From contig NZ_JAQNDO010000001.1 in assembly GCF_028369105.1 (NCBI RefSeq), forward strand, positions 6,790,501 through 6,854,500: a DNA stretch of 64,000 nt, read 5' to 3'. The DNA is from Polyangium mundeleinium (GTDB lineage Bacteria; Myxococcota_A; Polyangia; Polyangiales; Polyangiaceae). Shown here piece after piece: positions 36,311 to 46,000 of this stretch. Numbering within the stretch: position 1 is the stretch's first letter; each line of letters opens with the position of its first letter. Below the pieces are notes generated by a model. That model was not told the origin of the DNA. It saw nothing but the letters and a program-made list of their open reading frames with translations, and did not search any database. A program made the position numbers and the translations under genes.

Positions 36311-36410
36311 GGGGGGCTATCGATCGAGTGGCGCCCGTAGGCCAAGATTTTTGGCATCGGCGCTCGGGCCTGCTAGTCGCAAGGCGGGTGGCGGGAGGAG
36401 AGGAAGGTCG

Positions 36411-37187
36411 ATGACGAACGCCGGTCGCGGGGGCTTGCTCGATCTCGTGGAGCGGGACCGGGTCCACGAATGCGACGGCTACGGCCCTGCGGGGCTCTGC
36501 GTGCGGGTGGTCGGCGTCGCGGATCTGCCAACGCGGGTCGGCCGCTTCCAGATCGTCGCCTTCTGGAACAACCGCGACGCGAAGGAACACGTGGCCATGG
36601 TGCACGGCGACGTGATGGGCGCCGAGGAGGTGCCCACGCGCCTGCACTCGGAGTGCCTGACGGGCGACGTGATGGGCTCGCTCCGCTGCGATTGCCGGGA
36701 TCAGCTCCTCGAAGGCCTGCGGCTCATCCAGTCGATGGAGCGCGGCATCTTGCTGTACATGCGCCAGGAAGGCCGCGGGATCGGGCTCATCAACAAGATC
36801 CGGGCCTACGGGCTCCAGGATCAGGGCCTCGACACGGTGGAGGCGAACCTCGCGCTCGGCTTCCGCGACGACGAGCGCGACTACGCCGTGGCGGCGCACA
36901 TGCTCCAGAGCCTCGTGGTGAAGTCGGTCCGGCTCATCACGAACAACCCGAACAAGATAAGCCAGCTCGAGCAGTACGGCGTGAAGGTGGCGGGCCGGAT
37001 CCCGCACGTGATCCCGCCGAACGACTACAACAAGTTTTACCTCGCAACGAAGGCGAAGCGCAGCGGCCACTACATCGACATGGAGGGCAAGCCGCACCTC
37101 GCCGAGCAGAGTGATCCGGTGATGGTCGACGGGATGGAAGGCCCGGCCGAGGAGGACCCGGCCGAGACGGACGCGCGGAAAACCTAG
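36411..37187 (+). CDS. ribA: GTP cyclohydrolase II
   Basis: A 258-residue GTP cyclohydrolase II, the first riboflavin-pathway enzyme. It has the zinc-binding cysteines in HSECLTGDVMGSLRCDC, RQEGRGIGL, the catalytic-loop residues and TNNPNKISQLEQYGVKVAGRIP. It carries only the RibA domain; the RibB (DHBP synthase) domain of bifunctional RibBA proteins is absent. A GGGAGGAGAGGAAGG ribosome site precedes the ATG. It is monocistronic, apparently unlinked to other rib genes. Its last codon and TAG stop lie in the left end of the palindromic element that follows. Confidence 0.93.
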   Translation: MTNAGRGGLLDLVERDRVHECDGYGPAGLCVRVVGVADLPTRVGRFQIVAFWNNRDAKEHVAMVHGDVMGAEEVPTRLHSECLTGDVMGSLRCDCRDQLLEGLRLIQSMERGILLYMRQEGRGIGLINKIRAYGLQDQGLDTVEANLALGFRDDERDYAVAAHMLQSLVVKSVRLITNNPNKISQLEQYGVKVAGRIPHVIPPNDYNKFYLATKAKRSGHYIDMEGKPHLAEQSDPVMVDGMEGPAEEDPAETDARKT

Positions 37188-37311
37188 CAGGCCGTTGAGA
37201 AACGCCGCGAGCGCCCTGGAGCTAGGGAGGAGGACGCAGGAATACGAGAGTATTCCGAGGACGACGACCGACGATCCTGGGCGCGCAGCAAGTTTATCAA
37301 CGGCCTGCTAG
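37184..37311. mobile_element. MITE-like 128-bp palindromic element
   Basis: Perfect 15-bp terminal inverted repeats (CTAGCAGGCCGTTGA and complement) bound a 128-bp insert that is itself an imperfect palindrome over its whole length, closing on a GGAATAC-GAGA-GTATTCC hairpin near the centre. It encodes no protein. It lies between convergent genes: the ribA TAG lies in the left terminal repeat and the opposing cytochrome TAG in the right one. The repeat starts with CTAG, so each gene reads out of itself into a stop provided by the element. This suggests insertion or capture at the gene ends. The family name is unknown to me. Confidence 0.8.
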
Positions 37312-38810
37312 AGCGCCCGCATGAACGCGACGAGATCGCTCTTCTCTTGATCGGAGAGCTTGAGCTCGAGCACGAGGTTGAAGAACTCGACCGTGTCCTC
37401 GAGCGTGAGCAGCCGTCCGTCGTGCAAATAGGGCGGCGAGTCCTTGATGCCGCGCAGCGGGAACGTCTTGATGGCCCCGTCGGCGATGGCGAGCCGGCCG
37501 TTGATCATCGTGGGCGGGAAGAACCGCTCCGTCCGCAGATCGTGCATGAAGTTGTCCGAGTAAATGGGCGCCGGGTGGCAACTCGCGCATTGCCCCTTGC
37601 CAAAAAAGACCTCCTGCCCGCGCATCTCCTCGGGTGTGGCGAGCTTCGGATCGAGCTTCCGGTCGAGGACCCGGAGCTTCGGCGCGGGCGGGAAGTCGAG
37701 CAGCTCCTGGAACTCGGCCATGGCGTGCACCTCGCTGCCGCGATCGAGGAAGTGCACGCCCTTTTTCTGGGCAATGACGGGGTCACCGTCGAAATAAGCA
37801 GCGCGTTGCTCGAATTCCGTGAAATCCTCGATGCTGCGGAGCGCGCGTTGCGAGCCGAAGAGGCGCTGCTGATTCACGCCGCGCAGGGAGGGCGTGTCGA
37901 TGCGCCGCCGGTGCGATTGCGGGCGGATGTCGCCGACGAGGTGGAACGCGGCGTTGGAATGGCCGTTCGTGTGGCATTCGAAGCACGAGACGCCGAGGGA
38001 GGGTTTTGCCGAGCGGCGATCGCTGGTCTGGTTGAACTGCTGCTGCGGGAACTGCGAGACCAGCAGCCGGAGGCCGTCGAGCTGCTTCGGGTTCAGGATG
38101 CCGTCGAAGAGCTCGAAGAAGTTCTGCGTGGTGACGAGCTGTCCGCGCGAGACGTCGCCGAGCTCCGGCCGGGTCGTGAGGAAGATGGGCGGCGGGAATT
38201 CGGGGATGAAATGTTCGGGCAGGTCGAACTCCAGGTCGAACCGCTCGAGATCACGGCCCTCCTGCTTCTTGATCTCCGTGATGTGGGTCTTTGGAAAGAC
38301 CATCCCGCCCTCGCCTTGTTTGGCGTGGGGCAGGGGGAAAAAGCCCGCGGGCCAGAGTTTTTTGTCCTTGATCTCGGCGGGCGTCATGCCCGCGAGGGCG
38401 CCCCAGGTGACACCGGCGGGGAGTTTTACGCGGATGCCGGTCTGGATCGGCTTTCCGCGGGACATGGTGACGCCTTTCGCGCTCCGGTTGGCGAGGTCGT
38501 ACCGTTCGGCGAGCAGATCCGCCTGGCGGCGCATGACGGCCGGCTTCTCGGCCGAGAGCCGTTTCATGATCTGCGCGAAGGGCTCCTCGATATCGACCGG
38601 GGCGTAGCTCGTTTTTCTATCGCCCGGGGCGAGCAAGCCGAGCCGCGGATCGAGGGTGAGGGACGCATCAGGCGAAGCCGCGCGCGCCGCGGCCCCGGAC
38701 TGCGGGCCGGCCTGCGGCTCGGCGATGGCTTGTCCAGGCATGCCCGCCGAGCAAGCCGCGCCAGCGGCGACAATGAGCCCCAAGACAAGGGAAGGATGAG
38801 ACAACCGCAT
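37308..38810 (-). CDS. Exported diheme c-type cytochrome peroxidase-like protein
   Basis: A 500-residue exported protein with a lipoprotein-like signal (Cys at GAACSAG) and two heme c sites, CFECH and CASCH, in the order expected for diheme peroxidase/MauG-type proteins. Around them are TPSLRGVNQQRLFG, GAIKTFPLRGIKDSPPYLHDGR and a C-terminal cytochrome fold ending DLVAFMRAL, all typical of that family. It probably acts in the periplasm as a peroxidase or oxidase; a mature MauG-like role is possible. The ATG at 38810 follows AGCAGGAGG. It ends inside the MITE-like element. Confidence 0.85.
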   Translation of the reverse strand: MRLSHPSLVLGLIVAAGAACSAGMPGQAIAEPQAGPQSGAAARAASPDASLTLDPRLGLLAPGDRKTSYAPVDIEEPFAQIMKRLSAEKPAVMRRQADLLAERYDLANRSAKGVTMSRGKPIQTGIRVKLPAGVTWGALAGMTPAEIKDKKLWPAGFFPLPHAKQGEGGMVFPKTHITEIKKQEGRDLERFDLEFDLPEHFIPEFPPPIFLTTRPELGDVSRGQLVTTQNFFELFDGILNPKQLDGLRLLVSQFPQQQFNQTSDRRSAKPSLGVSCFECHTNGHSNAAFHLVGDIRPQSHRRRIDTPSLRGVNQQRLFGSQRALRSIEDFTEFEQRAAYFDGDPVIAQKKGVHFLDRGSEVHAMAEFQELLDFPPAPKLRVLDRKLDPKLATPEEMRGQEVFFGKGQCASCHPAPIYSDNFMHDLRTERFFPPTMINGRLAIADGAIKTFPLRGIKDSPPYLHDGRLLTLEDTVEFFNLVLELKLSDQEKSDLVAFMRAL

Positions 38811-39061
38811 CGAATCCTCCTGCTGAGTTCGACTGATCGCATTGGATGCCGCATGCCGGGGGAGGTGGCATCGGAAAAAGCGGAAAGATGGGGGAAGGGG
38901 GAGGAGGCGCGGGATCTCCCCGCGATGTCGGCGAGGGCATAACCGCAGGACGCGAACGACGACCGAGACGTAGTCTTCCTGGGGCCCCGCTGCGGTATCC
39001 GCGGGTGATTGCGTGGCCGAGCCGCCCCCTGCGGCCATACTGCGACGGAGAGAGGTACCCG

Positions 39062-39400
39062 ATGCGCATCTCCGCCGCGCAGATGGCCGACTTCGATAGA
39101 CAAACCCTCCACGACTATGCGGTCCCCATGGTCGAGCACCTGCGGGAGCAGCTCCCGAAGAAAGCGGCGCGGTTCACCGACGTCGAGCTCGAGGCGCTCG
39201 TCCTCTCCGGCGCCGAGCGGGCGCGCGGCTATGGCCTCGTCCTCGGGGCGGAGGTCGCGCAGTTCCTCTACCTGATGCTGGTCCTCGGCCCCGACTTCGA
39301 CGAAGCCCCGCGGTTTGCCGCGATCCGGCGGGCGCTCGCGCGCTCCGACATCGACAATGGGACCAAGCTCAACCACGTCTTCACGCTCCTCTTGACGTGA
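39062..39400 (+). CDS. Small adaptor-like protein preceding a possible effector
   Basis: A 112-residue, mostly helical protein: MRISAAQMADFDRQTL, then ELEALVLSGAERARGYGL, FLYLMLVLGPDFDEAP and a polar end. I recall similar short proteins beside type VI secretion and polymorphic effector genes, where they act as chaperones or adaptors; that is recollection, not a search. It has no signal peptide. The ATG at 39062 follows GAGAGGTACCCG. Only 39 bp separates it from the 547-residue gene, with a GGAGG ribosome site in between, which supports an operon of two. Confidence 0.6.
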   Translation: MRISAAQMADFDRQTLHDYAVPMVEHLREQLPKKAARFTDVELEALVLSGAERARGYGLVLGAEVAQFLYLMLVLGPDFDEAPRFAAIRRALARSDIDNGTKLNHVFTLLLT

Positions 39401-39439
39401 CTGCCCGACGATACCGCCCGCCGCGGCGACGGAGGACCG

Positions 39440-41083
39440 ATGCCCGGGTCACAGAATGAAACCATGGCAGCGCTCGACGGGATGGATCCGGAGCGCCGCC
39501 CGCTCCTCCCGCCCGTGGACGCTCGCCCTCGGCAGGACCAAGAGGACGCGTCATCGAGTGACGCCGAGTCCTCCTGCTGCGGCTGCTTCGTGGGTGTGTG
39601 GAGAGTCTTCTTCGGCAGGGACACCACGCCGCGGAGCGAGCCCTTGAATGCCGAGCCCACCGAGTACAGCGCCATTGCCGAGGATGTGGCGACGGCCGCG
39701 GAGAGCAGCCCACGGGCCCGTTCTCCGCTCGCCGCCGCGACCCCCTGCCTTTCGACGGAGCCGGCGAACGACGGAGTGCAGGCGATCGAGGGGCCGCCGC
39801 CACCGCCGGACAACGGGGAGGGGAGCAGCAGCTCGGCACCAAGGGCCGAACTCACCCCGGAGCAGAAGGAAGCTTTCCGACGCCAGGTCGAGGACCACGC
39901 AGCGCAGCGGAAGGCCAACGGTCAAGACCGAATGGGCAGGAGCCTGTACATCCTCCTCAGCGATCTCATGAGCGGCGACTCTCGGCTCGTAGGCCTGTAC
40001 GCGTCATACTTCAATTATCCCATCCTGTACCTCCAGAGCAGAGAGAACGCCTCGAAGCGCGATTTCACGCACGAGTACCTCCAGGATCTGGGCGTGACCG
40101 TGTTCAAGTACGAGGTGGACGAAGCCCAGAAAGTCTATAGCGAGAGCGACTTACGAAATTATCCGGGGTTCGGGATCAAGGCGGTCGGCGTCACGGAGAA
40201 GGTGGCAGACATCCTCGGGGACAGAAACAAAAACCCCTCCGTCTCCCGGGACGCATTCCTCGGGCACGTGAAATCCAAGCTCCATCGCGAGGACACGCCG
40301 GCCGGCCTCGACGGGCTCCTGGAGGAGCGACGCCCTGTCCTCGTCCTCTGGACCAAGGGCAAGGTGACGAACCTCTACACCGGCAAGCCGGAGCATCTGC
40401 TCGGGAACACCGGTTCCCAGCAGATCCTGCGACTGGCGCGGGAGAATGGGTTCGCCACGGCGATTGCGGGCGATCTCAAGCTCAAGCGGGATCACCAGGA
40501 CCTCGTGGACTACGACCTGCGCTTCATCGAGGACGGGAAGCTCAAGGGCCTCTCCCTCAAAGATCAATACGCGGTCTTGCATCGGATCAGCACGACCACG
40601 ACGCTCGTCCACCTCGGCATGCGGAGTGGGCAGATCGAGCCGCTGCCGCTCTTGTGCATGCACACCATTTACCTGGAGGAGATCAACAACGGTCAAGCCG
40701 CGCGCATGCAGAAGCTCGCCAACGTCACCGATCTCTATGAGCGCCGTCAGTTCGCGATCCCGCCGACGGTCAAGGGGCGCTTCAACCAATCGTTCACGTT
40801 CTTCTGGGAAAAGCGAAAAGATCGCAACGCGCGCGAGGCGGAGACCCCGGAAGGGGCAAAGGCCGTGAAGGCCATGCACGACGCCGTGATGCAGACGCGC
40901 CTGGACGCCGGAGGACGGATGCACGACGTGGGCCGGGGCAATGCAGCGCAGGTCTTCGAGGACTTCAAGAAGAGCCCTGCGGCATCGGAGATGATCAAGG
41001 CGTTTCCGCGGGGTTTCCTCCCGGAGGATGTCGAGAAAATCGACCATCTGCTCAAGGAAGTGAAGCTCAAGCTCGCGCGCTGA
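39440..41083 (+). CDS. Unknown protein, possible secreted effector
   Basis: A 547-residue protein that I cannot assign. Residues 1-150 are low complexity (Pro, Ser, Glu) with an unusual CCGC cluster near residues 36-39, similar to lipidation sites on eukaryotic proteins but possibly chance. The folded part (about 170-440) alternates strands and helices: LYILLSDLMSGDSRLVGLYA, VLVLWTKGKVTNLY, GSQQILRLARENGFATAIAG, LVHLGMRSGQIEPL and MHTIYLEE, which look like a two-domain Rossmann/GT-B enzyme. The C-terminus is helical. There is no signal peptide, so if exported it would use a specialised route. With the small partner gene it resembles an effector module. Confidence 0.6.
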   Translation: MPGSQNETMAALDGMDPERRPLLPPVDARPRQDQEDASSSDAESSCCGCFVGVWRVFFGRDTTPRSEPLNAEPTEYSAIAEDVATAAESSPRARSPLAAATPCLSTEPANDGVQAIEGPPPPPDNGEGSSSSAPRAELTPEQKEAFRRQVEDHAAQRKANGQDRMGRSLYILLSDLMSGDSRLVGLYASYFNYPILYLQSRENASKRDFTHEYLQDLGVTVFKYEVDEAQKVYSESDLRNYPGFGIKAVGVTEKVADILGDRNKNPSVSRDAFLGHVKSKLHREDTPAGLDGLLEERRPVLVLWTKGKVTNLYTGKPEHLLGNTGSQQILRLARENGFATAIAGDLKLKRDHQDLVDYDLRFIEDGKLKGLSLKDQYAVLHRISTTTTLVHLGMRSGQIEPLPLLCMHTIYLEEINNGQAARMQKLANVTDLYERRQFAIPPTVKGRFNQSFTFFWEKRKDRNAREAETPEGAKAVKAMHDAVMQTRLDAGGRMHDVGRGNAAQVFEDFKKSPAASEMIKAFPRGFLPEDVEKIDHLLKEVKLKLAR

Positions 41084-41164
41084 GGCGGTGGGGAACCTTC
41101 ACGCCATCGAGGCGGCCCTCCCGAGCGTCGACCCCCCGTAGCCGCACCCCCGAAGATCGACCCC

Positions 41165-42826
41165 TCACGGCTCGTAAACCAGGACGCTCTGGCGCTGCGC
41201 GATCACGACGGCGCGATCGTCGCTGGAGAGCTCGACCGTGTCGAGATGTACGCCCGGCGGCAGCGTCCACGTCTTTCGAGGCGCGCTCGTCGCCTTGTCG
41301 ACGACCAGCAGGCGGAACACGCGGGGGTTGTCCTTTTCACGGAGGGTGAGGACGTCGACCGCGCGCCCCTCGCGCATCACCTCCAGCGCGTGCGGGACTG
41401 CGAGGCCGGCGGCCCCTGCAGGCAGCGTCCAGTATCCGTACGCATCGCTGGTCGCGCGGAGCGCGCGGAGCGTCTTCGACACACCCCGACGCTCGTCGCG
41501 TTCCGGTGGCATCCGGAGCCCCGGACACCTGCCGCCGATCTTCGTCTCGCACAACGTGCGGCCCGACGCGACGTCGAGCACGGTCCACGCCCCGTAGGCG
41601 CCGAGGCGCACCACATCGTCCGAGAGCGCGGCGAGCACGGCCTTCCGTGTGGGCGGCGGCGCCGAGATGCGCGCCGAGAGGGCGCCGGCGGCGTCATACA
41701 CGGCGATGTCGGTGTCGTGCAGCGCGAAGATACGGCTCGGACCTATCGCGAGCGCCCACACGTTCTCGTTTGGCCCGGTCGCCCCCCACACCCGCTCGCC
41801 GCTCGGGACGCGCAGTCCTTGTTGCGCGACGCCCTGGACGACGACGGAGCCCTCATCACGCGCGAAGGCGAGCGCGCGCGCGCCGTAGACGACAGGGAAG
41901 GGCGCCCCGGCGCGCCCCTCCGCGAGATCCACCACGACCCCCTTTTCATGACCGACGATCCCGAGCCAGCGCCCCGAAGGCGAGGCCGTCGCCGCGACCG
42001 ACGCGAGGTCGGGCGGCAGGGGCACGCGTCCACGGCTCCGCCCTTCGCGGTCGATCGTCGTCAGCGTCTCCCTCTCGACGAGCAGGAAGCCGCCGCCCGG
42101 CCGAGCGGCGAGCAAAGCGTGCTCCTCGCAATCGAGCCCGGTGACGAGGACGCCGCGCGCGTCGAAGAGCTCGCAGCGCGCGCCCCGACGGAGGGCAACG
42201 AGGCCGTCGTCGGTGACGGCGACCGCGCCGACTTCACTACGGACCCCGAGCGTCCGCGCGCCGTCGGGGCCGGCGACCACGAGGCTCGTCCTCCCGTCGC
42301 CCGTGCAAGCGATGCGCGCGCCGCTCGGCGAGGCCGCTGCTGGCGTCGCGCAGGACGTCTCCGTGATGCGCTTCGCTTGTTGGACGTCACCGGCCCAGAT
42401 CCCCTGCGGCGCGCCGACGAGCAGCCGGCCCGCTGCGTCGACAGCGAGCACCGCAGGGGCGTACGGGAAGGGCGTGGGTCGGATGAAACCGTCGTCGCGC
42501 ACCTCGACGAGCGCCTCGTGATCGTCGTCGAACGCGAGCGCGCGTCCTTCCGGCGTCACCGCGACGCTCGTGGCGTTGACGCCGTACTTCAGCGAGCCGA
42601 GACGTCGGCGTGCGCCGGACGGCAAGGTGTCCGGATCGACAAAACCGTCGTCCCCGCGCTCGTCGGCGTGACGGATCCCGGTTGCCGTCGTGCTGACATC
42701 CGCGGACGGCGCGCGCGCTGCGGCCACGTCGGGCTGCGTGTTCGTGCTGCGCGAAGGCGCGCTACGTGACGGCGCCCCGCCGCACGCGACCACCAGGGAG
42801 AGGACGCCCGCATACCCGCTTCGCAT
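41165..42826 (-). CDS. Beta-propeller lipoprotein
   Basis: A 553-residue lipoprotein: a lipobox VVAC near residue 14, then a Ser/Thr/Ala-rich linker and a long chain of blade-like repeats (SVAVTPEGRALAFDDDHEAL, VLAVDAAGRLLVGA, GAVAVTDDGLVALRRG, ALAFARDEGSVVVQG, ALAIGPSRIFALHDTD), about seven blades in all. The start at 42826 is the Met before the hydrophobic core. The function is unknown; it could be a surface or periplasmic scaffold. It is divergent from the giant kinase gene, whose own WD40 region it does not closely match. Confidence 0.75.
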   Translation of the reverse strand: MRSGYAGVLSLVVACGGAPSRSAPSRSTNTQPDVAAARAPSADVSTTATGIRHADERGDDGFVDPDTLPSGARRRLGSLKYGVNATSVAVTPEGRALAFDDDHEALVEVRDDGFIRPTPFPYAPAVLAVDAAGRLLVGAPQGIWAGDVQQAKRITETSCATPAAASPSGARIACTGDGRTSLVVAGPDGARTLGVRSEVGAVAVTDDGLVALRRGARCELFDARGVLVTGLDCEEHALLAARPGGGFLLVERETLTTIDREGRSRGRVPLPPDLASVAATASPSGRWLGIVGHEKGVVVDLAEGRAGAPFPVVYGARALAFARDEGSVVVQGVAQQGLRVPSGERVWGATGPNENVWALAIGPSRIFALHDTDIAVYDAAGALSARISAPPPTRKAVLAALSDDVVRLGAYGAWTVLDVASGRTLCETKIGGRCPGLRMPPERDERRGVSKTLRALRATSDAYGYWTLPAGAAGLAVPHALEVMREGRAVDVLTLREKDNPRVFRLLVVDKATSAPRKTWTLPPGVHLDTVELSSDDRAVVIAQRQSVLVYEP

Positions 42827-42912
42827 CGAGGCGCATTCTACGCGGGCATGAGGGCGACCGAGAAAAACAAATCCGCCTTTTCGGCGCTCGTCTCTCCAGC
42901 CGGCTCTGCGCC

Positions 42913-42960
42913 GGACGCGGAAGCGGAAGCGGACGCGGACGCGGACGCGGACGCGGAGGC
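42913..42960. repeat. GGACGC/GGAAGC hexanucleotide tract
   Basis: Eight consecutive hexanucleotides: GGACGC, two GGAAGC, four GGACGC and GGAGGC (48 bp). It sits in the divergent space upstream of the kinase-WD40 gene. It is the same class of sequence as the tracts at 4192, 55446 and 62257, but more degraded. Confidence 0.85.
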
Positions 42961-43068
42961 CCGCGGGCCCAGATCTGCGCGAGGGTTGCCCTTTGACAGA
43001 GGAGCGCTGTCGGAAGAACATCCGCCGCGCATCCCTCCCCACGTCCACTCCTGTACAGGCGCTCCGTC

Positions 43069-46000
43069 ATGGCCCCCTCCGACGATTCATCCTCCGCCGC
43101 TCGAGCAGGCGTCTCCACACCTCATGAGCCCGCGGATGTGCTGATGGACACGCTCGTCGCGCCTTCGAGCACCATGCCTGCCTTCGCTCCACGCGATGGG
43201 GCGATGCCCGCGGGAGCCTCCGGCGCCCATCTCCCCTTGCAGCCCGGCACGGTCCTCAAACATTACGAGCTCATTCGCAAGCTCGGCGCGGGCGGGATGG
43301 GGATGGTCTTTCTGGCCCGTGACGTTCGCCTCGGCCGGCTCGTCGCCATCAAGTTCCTGCTCGAGCATACGGGGCAAGCGGCAACACGCTTCCTCGCCGA
43401 GGCGCGCGCGACAGCGCAATGCAAGCACGAGAATATCGTCGTCATCTACGATGTCGACGACGCGCAAGGGTCTCCGTACATGGTCCTCGAGTATATCGAG
43501 GGGCGCACGCTGCGCGAGGCCATGACGGAGAGGGCGCATGACACCACGGCCGTGGTCGTGGAGCGGATGCTCCCCGTCGCGCGCGCCCTCGCCTGCGCGC
43601 ACGCCATGGGCATCGTCCACCGGGATCTGAAGCCCGAAAATATCCTGCTGGCCGACGGCGGCCCGGTGAAGGTGGTCGATTTCGGCATCGCCAAGCATGT
43701 CGCCCTCGACCTCATGCAAGCATTGCCCGCCACGCTCGCCTCGAAGGCTCACATGCTCGATCTGACGCAGGATGGCGCGCTCGTGGGCACGATGCCGTAC
43801 ATGTCGCCGGAGCAATGGCTCGGCGAGCCGCTCGACGGGCGCAGCGATGTCTGGGCCGCGGGGCTCATCCTGTTCGAGCTCGCGACCGGCGCGCATCCGC
43901 TCGCGCCGCTCGACCTGCCAGATCTCGTGGGGGTCTCGAATCTCGATACGCCCATGCCGAGCGCCCGGGACAAGCTCGGCGCGGGCCATGCGCTCGCGGA
44001 GGTGATCGATCGGTGCTTGAAGAAGCGCAAGGACGAGCGAATCGGCTCGGCCAAGGAGCTCGTGGGGCTGCTCGAGCGGCTCGGCGCAGAGACGATGAAG
44101 CCCGCGGCGCTCGCCGAGGACGAGAGCCCCTTCGCGGGCCTCTCCGCATTTCAAGAATCGGACGCCGCGCGGTTCTTCGGGCGGGACGACGATATCGCCG
44201 CGGTGCTCGGCAAGCTCCGCCATCAGCAGCTCGTCGCCATCGCGGGCGCTTCGGGCGCGGGGAAATCCTCGTTCGTGCGAGCGGGCGTCATCCCGGCGCT
44301 CCGGCGCGCGGGCCGCGAGCTGGAGGCGTTCGTCCTTCGCCCGGGGCGGCGTCCTCTCGCCGCGCTCGCCGACGTGCTCGCGTTTTTCGTGGATAGCTCG
44401 GGCAACGCGGCGGAAGGCGGGGCCAATCCGGCGGCGATCGCCGAGCTCTTGCGGGCCCAGCCGGGAGCGCTCGGCGAGAGGCTGCGCGCGCGATGCAGAA
44501 AGCGCGGCGGCGAGCACCGCATTCTGCTCGTCGTGGATCAGCTCGAGGAGCTGTATACGCTGGGGAGCGAGGCGTCGGAGCGGGCCGCGTTTTGCGCGTG
44601 CCTCGAGGGCGTGGCCGACGACGCGTCGTCGCCGCTGCGGGTGATCGTGACCATCCGCGCGGATTTTCTCGATCGCGTGTCGGAGGACCGGCGGTTTCTC
44701 TCGGCGATCACCCGGGGGCTCATGTTCTTGCCGCCCATGACGGCCGAGGGGATGCGGAGCGCGCTCCAAAGGCCGCTCGCGGCGGCGCGTTATCGGTTCG
44801 AGGACGAGGGGCTCTGCGACGAGATGCTCGGCGATCTCGGGGGGATGAAGAGCCCGCTGCCGCTCTTGCAGTTCACGGCGACGAAGTTATGGGAGGCGCG
44901 CGACCGCGAAGAGCGGCTCTTGACGCGGAAGGCGTACCGCGCGCTCGGCGGCGCCTCGGGCGCGCTCTCGACGCACGCGGACGCGGTGCTCGCGGGGATG
45001 AGCGTGTCCGAGCAGCGGCTCGCGCGGTCGATCTTCTTGCGCCTGGTGACGCCGGAGCGGACGCGCGCGGTGGTGCGCTTGGAGGAGCTCTGCGCGCTCT
45101 CGGAGGAGACGTCCCTGGCCGAGCAGGTGGTGCACCATCTGGCGGACGCCCGGCTGCTCTCGATCGAGGCGGGCGGCGAGCGGGAGGGGACGACCGTCGA
45201 GCTGACGCATGAATCGCTCATCGAGCGGTGGGCGAAGCTCGAGCAATGGCTCGACGAGAACGGGAAGGACGCGGAGTTCCTGGTCGAGCTGCGAAGCGCG
45301 GCTTCGCAATGGGAGAAGAACGGCAAGGCGGAGGGGTTTTTGTGGCGCGACGAGGCGGCCAACAAGGCGGAGCAATGGCTCGCGCGGAAGAAGGCCGAAG
45401 GCGACGCGGAGGGGACGCTCGGGCTCGGGAAGCGGGATCGGGGGTATCTCGAAGCTGTCGTTCGGCTCGCATCGCTGTCGCGGCGGCGCCGCCGCCAGGT
45501 GACCGGCGGGGTCATTGCGTTTCTCGCGTTCTTTGCATTCGTGGTCTCGCTCCTCGGCGTGCAGGCCAGGAGCCAGGCGAGGCGGGCCGATGAAAAGGCC
45601 GCGGAGGCCCAGAAGAGCGCCGAGGCGGCCCAGAGGAGCGCGATCGAGGCGGACAAGCGGACCGCCGAGGCGCGCAATGCCAGCCGTATGGCGAGCGCCC
45701 GCGAGCATCAGTCCGACCCGACCCTGGTCCTCGCCCTCCTCCGCGAGATGGAGCCTGCGGGCGAGCTTCCGCCGCGGTGGCGCGAGCTGGCCCTCTGGGC
45801 CAAGCATCAGGGCATCGCGAGCGTGGTTCTCGACCACCAGGATGTCGTCTATTCGGCGGCGTTTAGCCCCGACGGCAGGCGCATCGTCACCGTTTCCGGG
45901 GACAAGACCGCCTGGGTCTGGAACGCCGATGGCACGGGCAAGCCCCTGCGGCTCGACGGGCACCAGGATGTCGTCTATTCAGCGGCATTTAGCCCCGACG

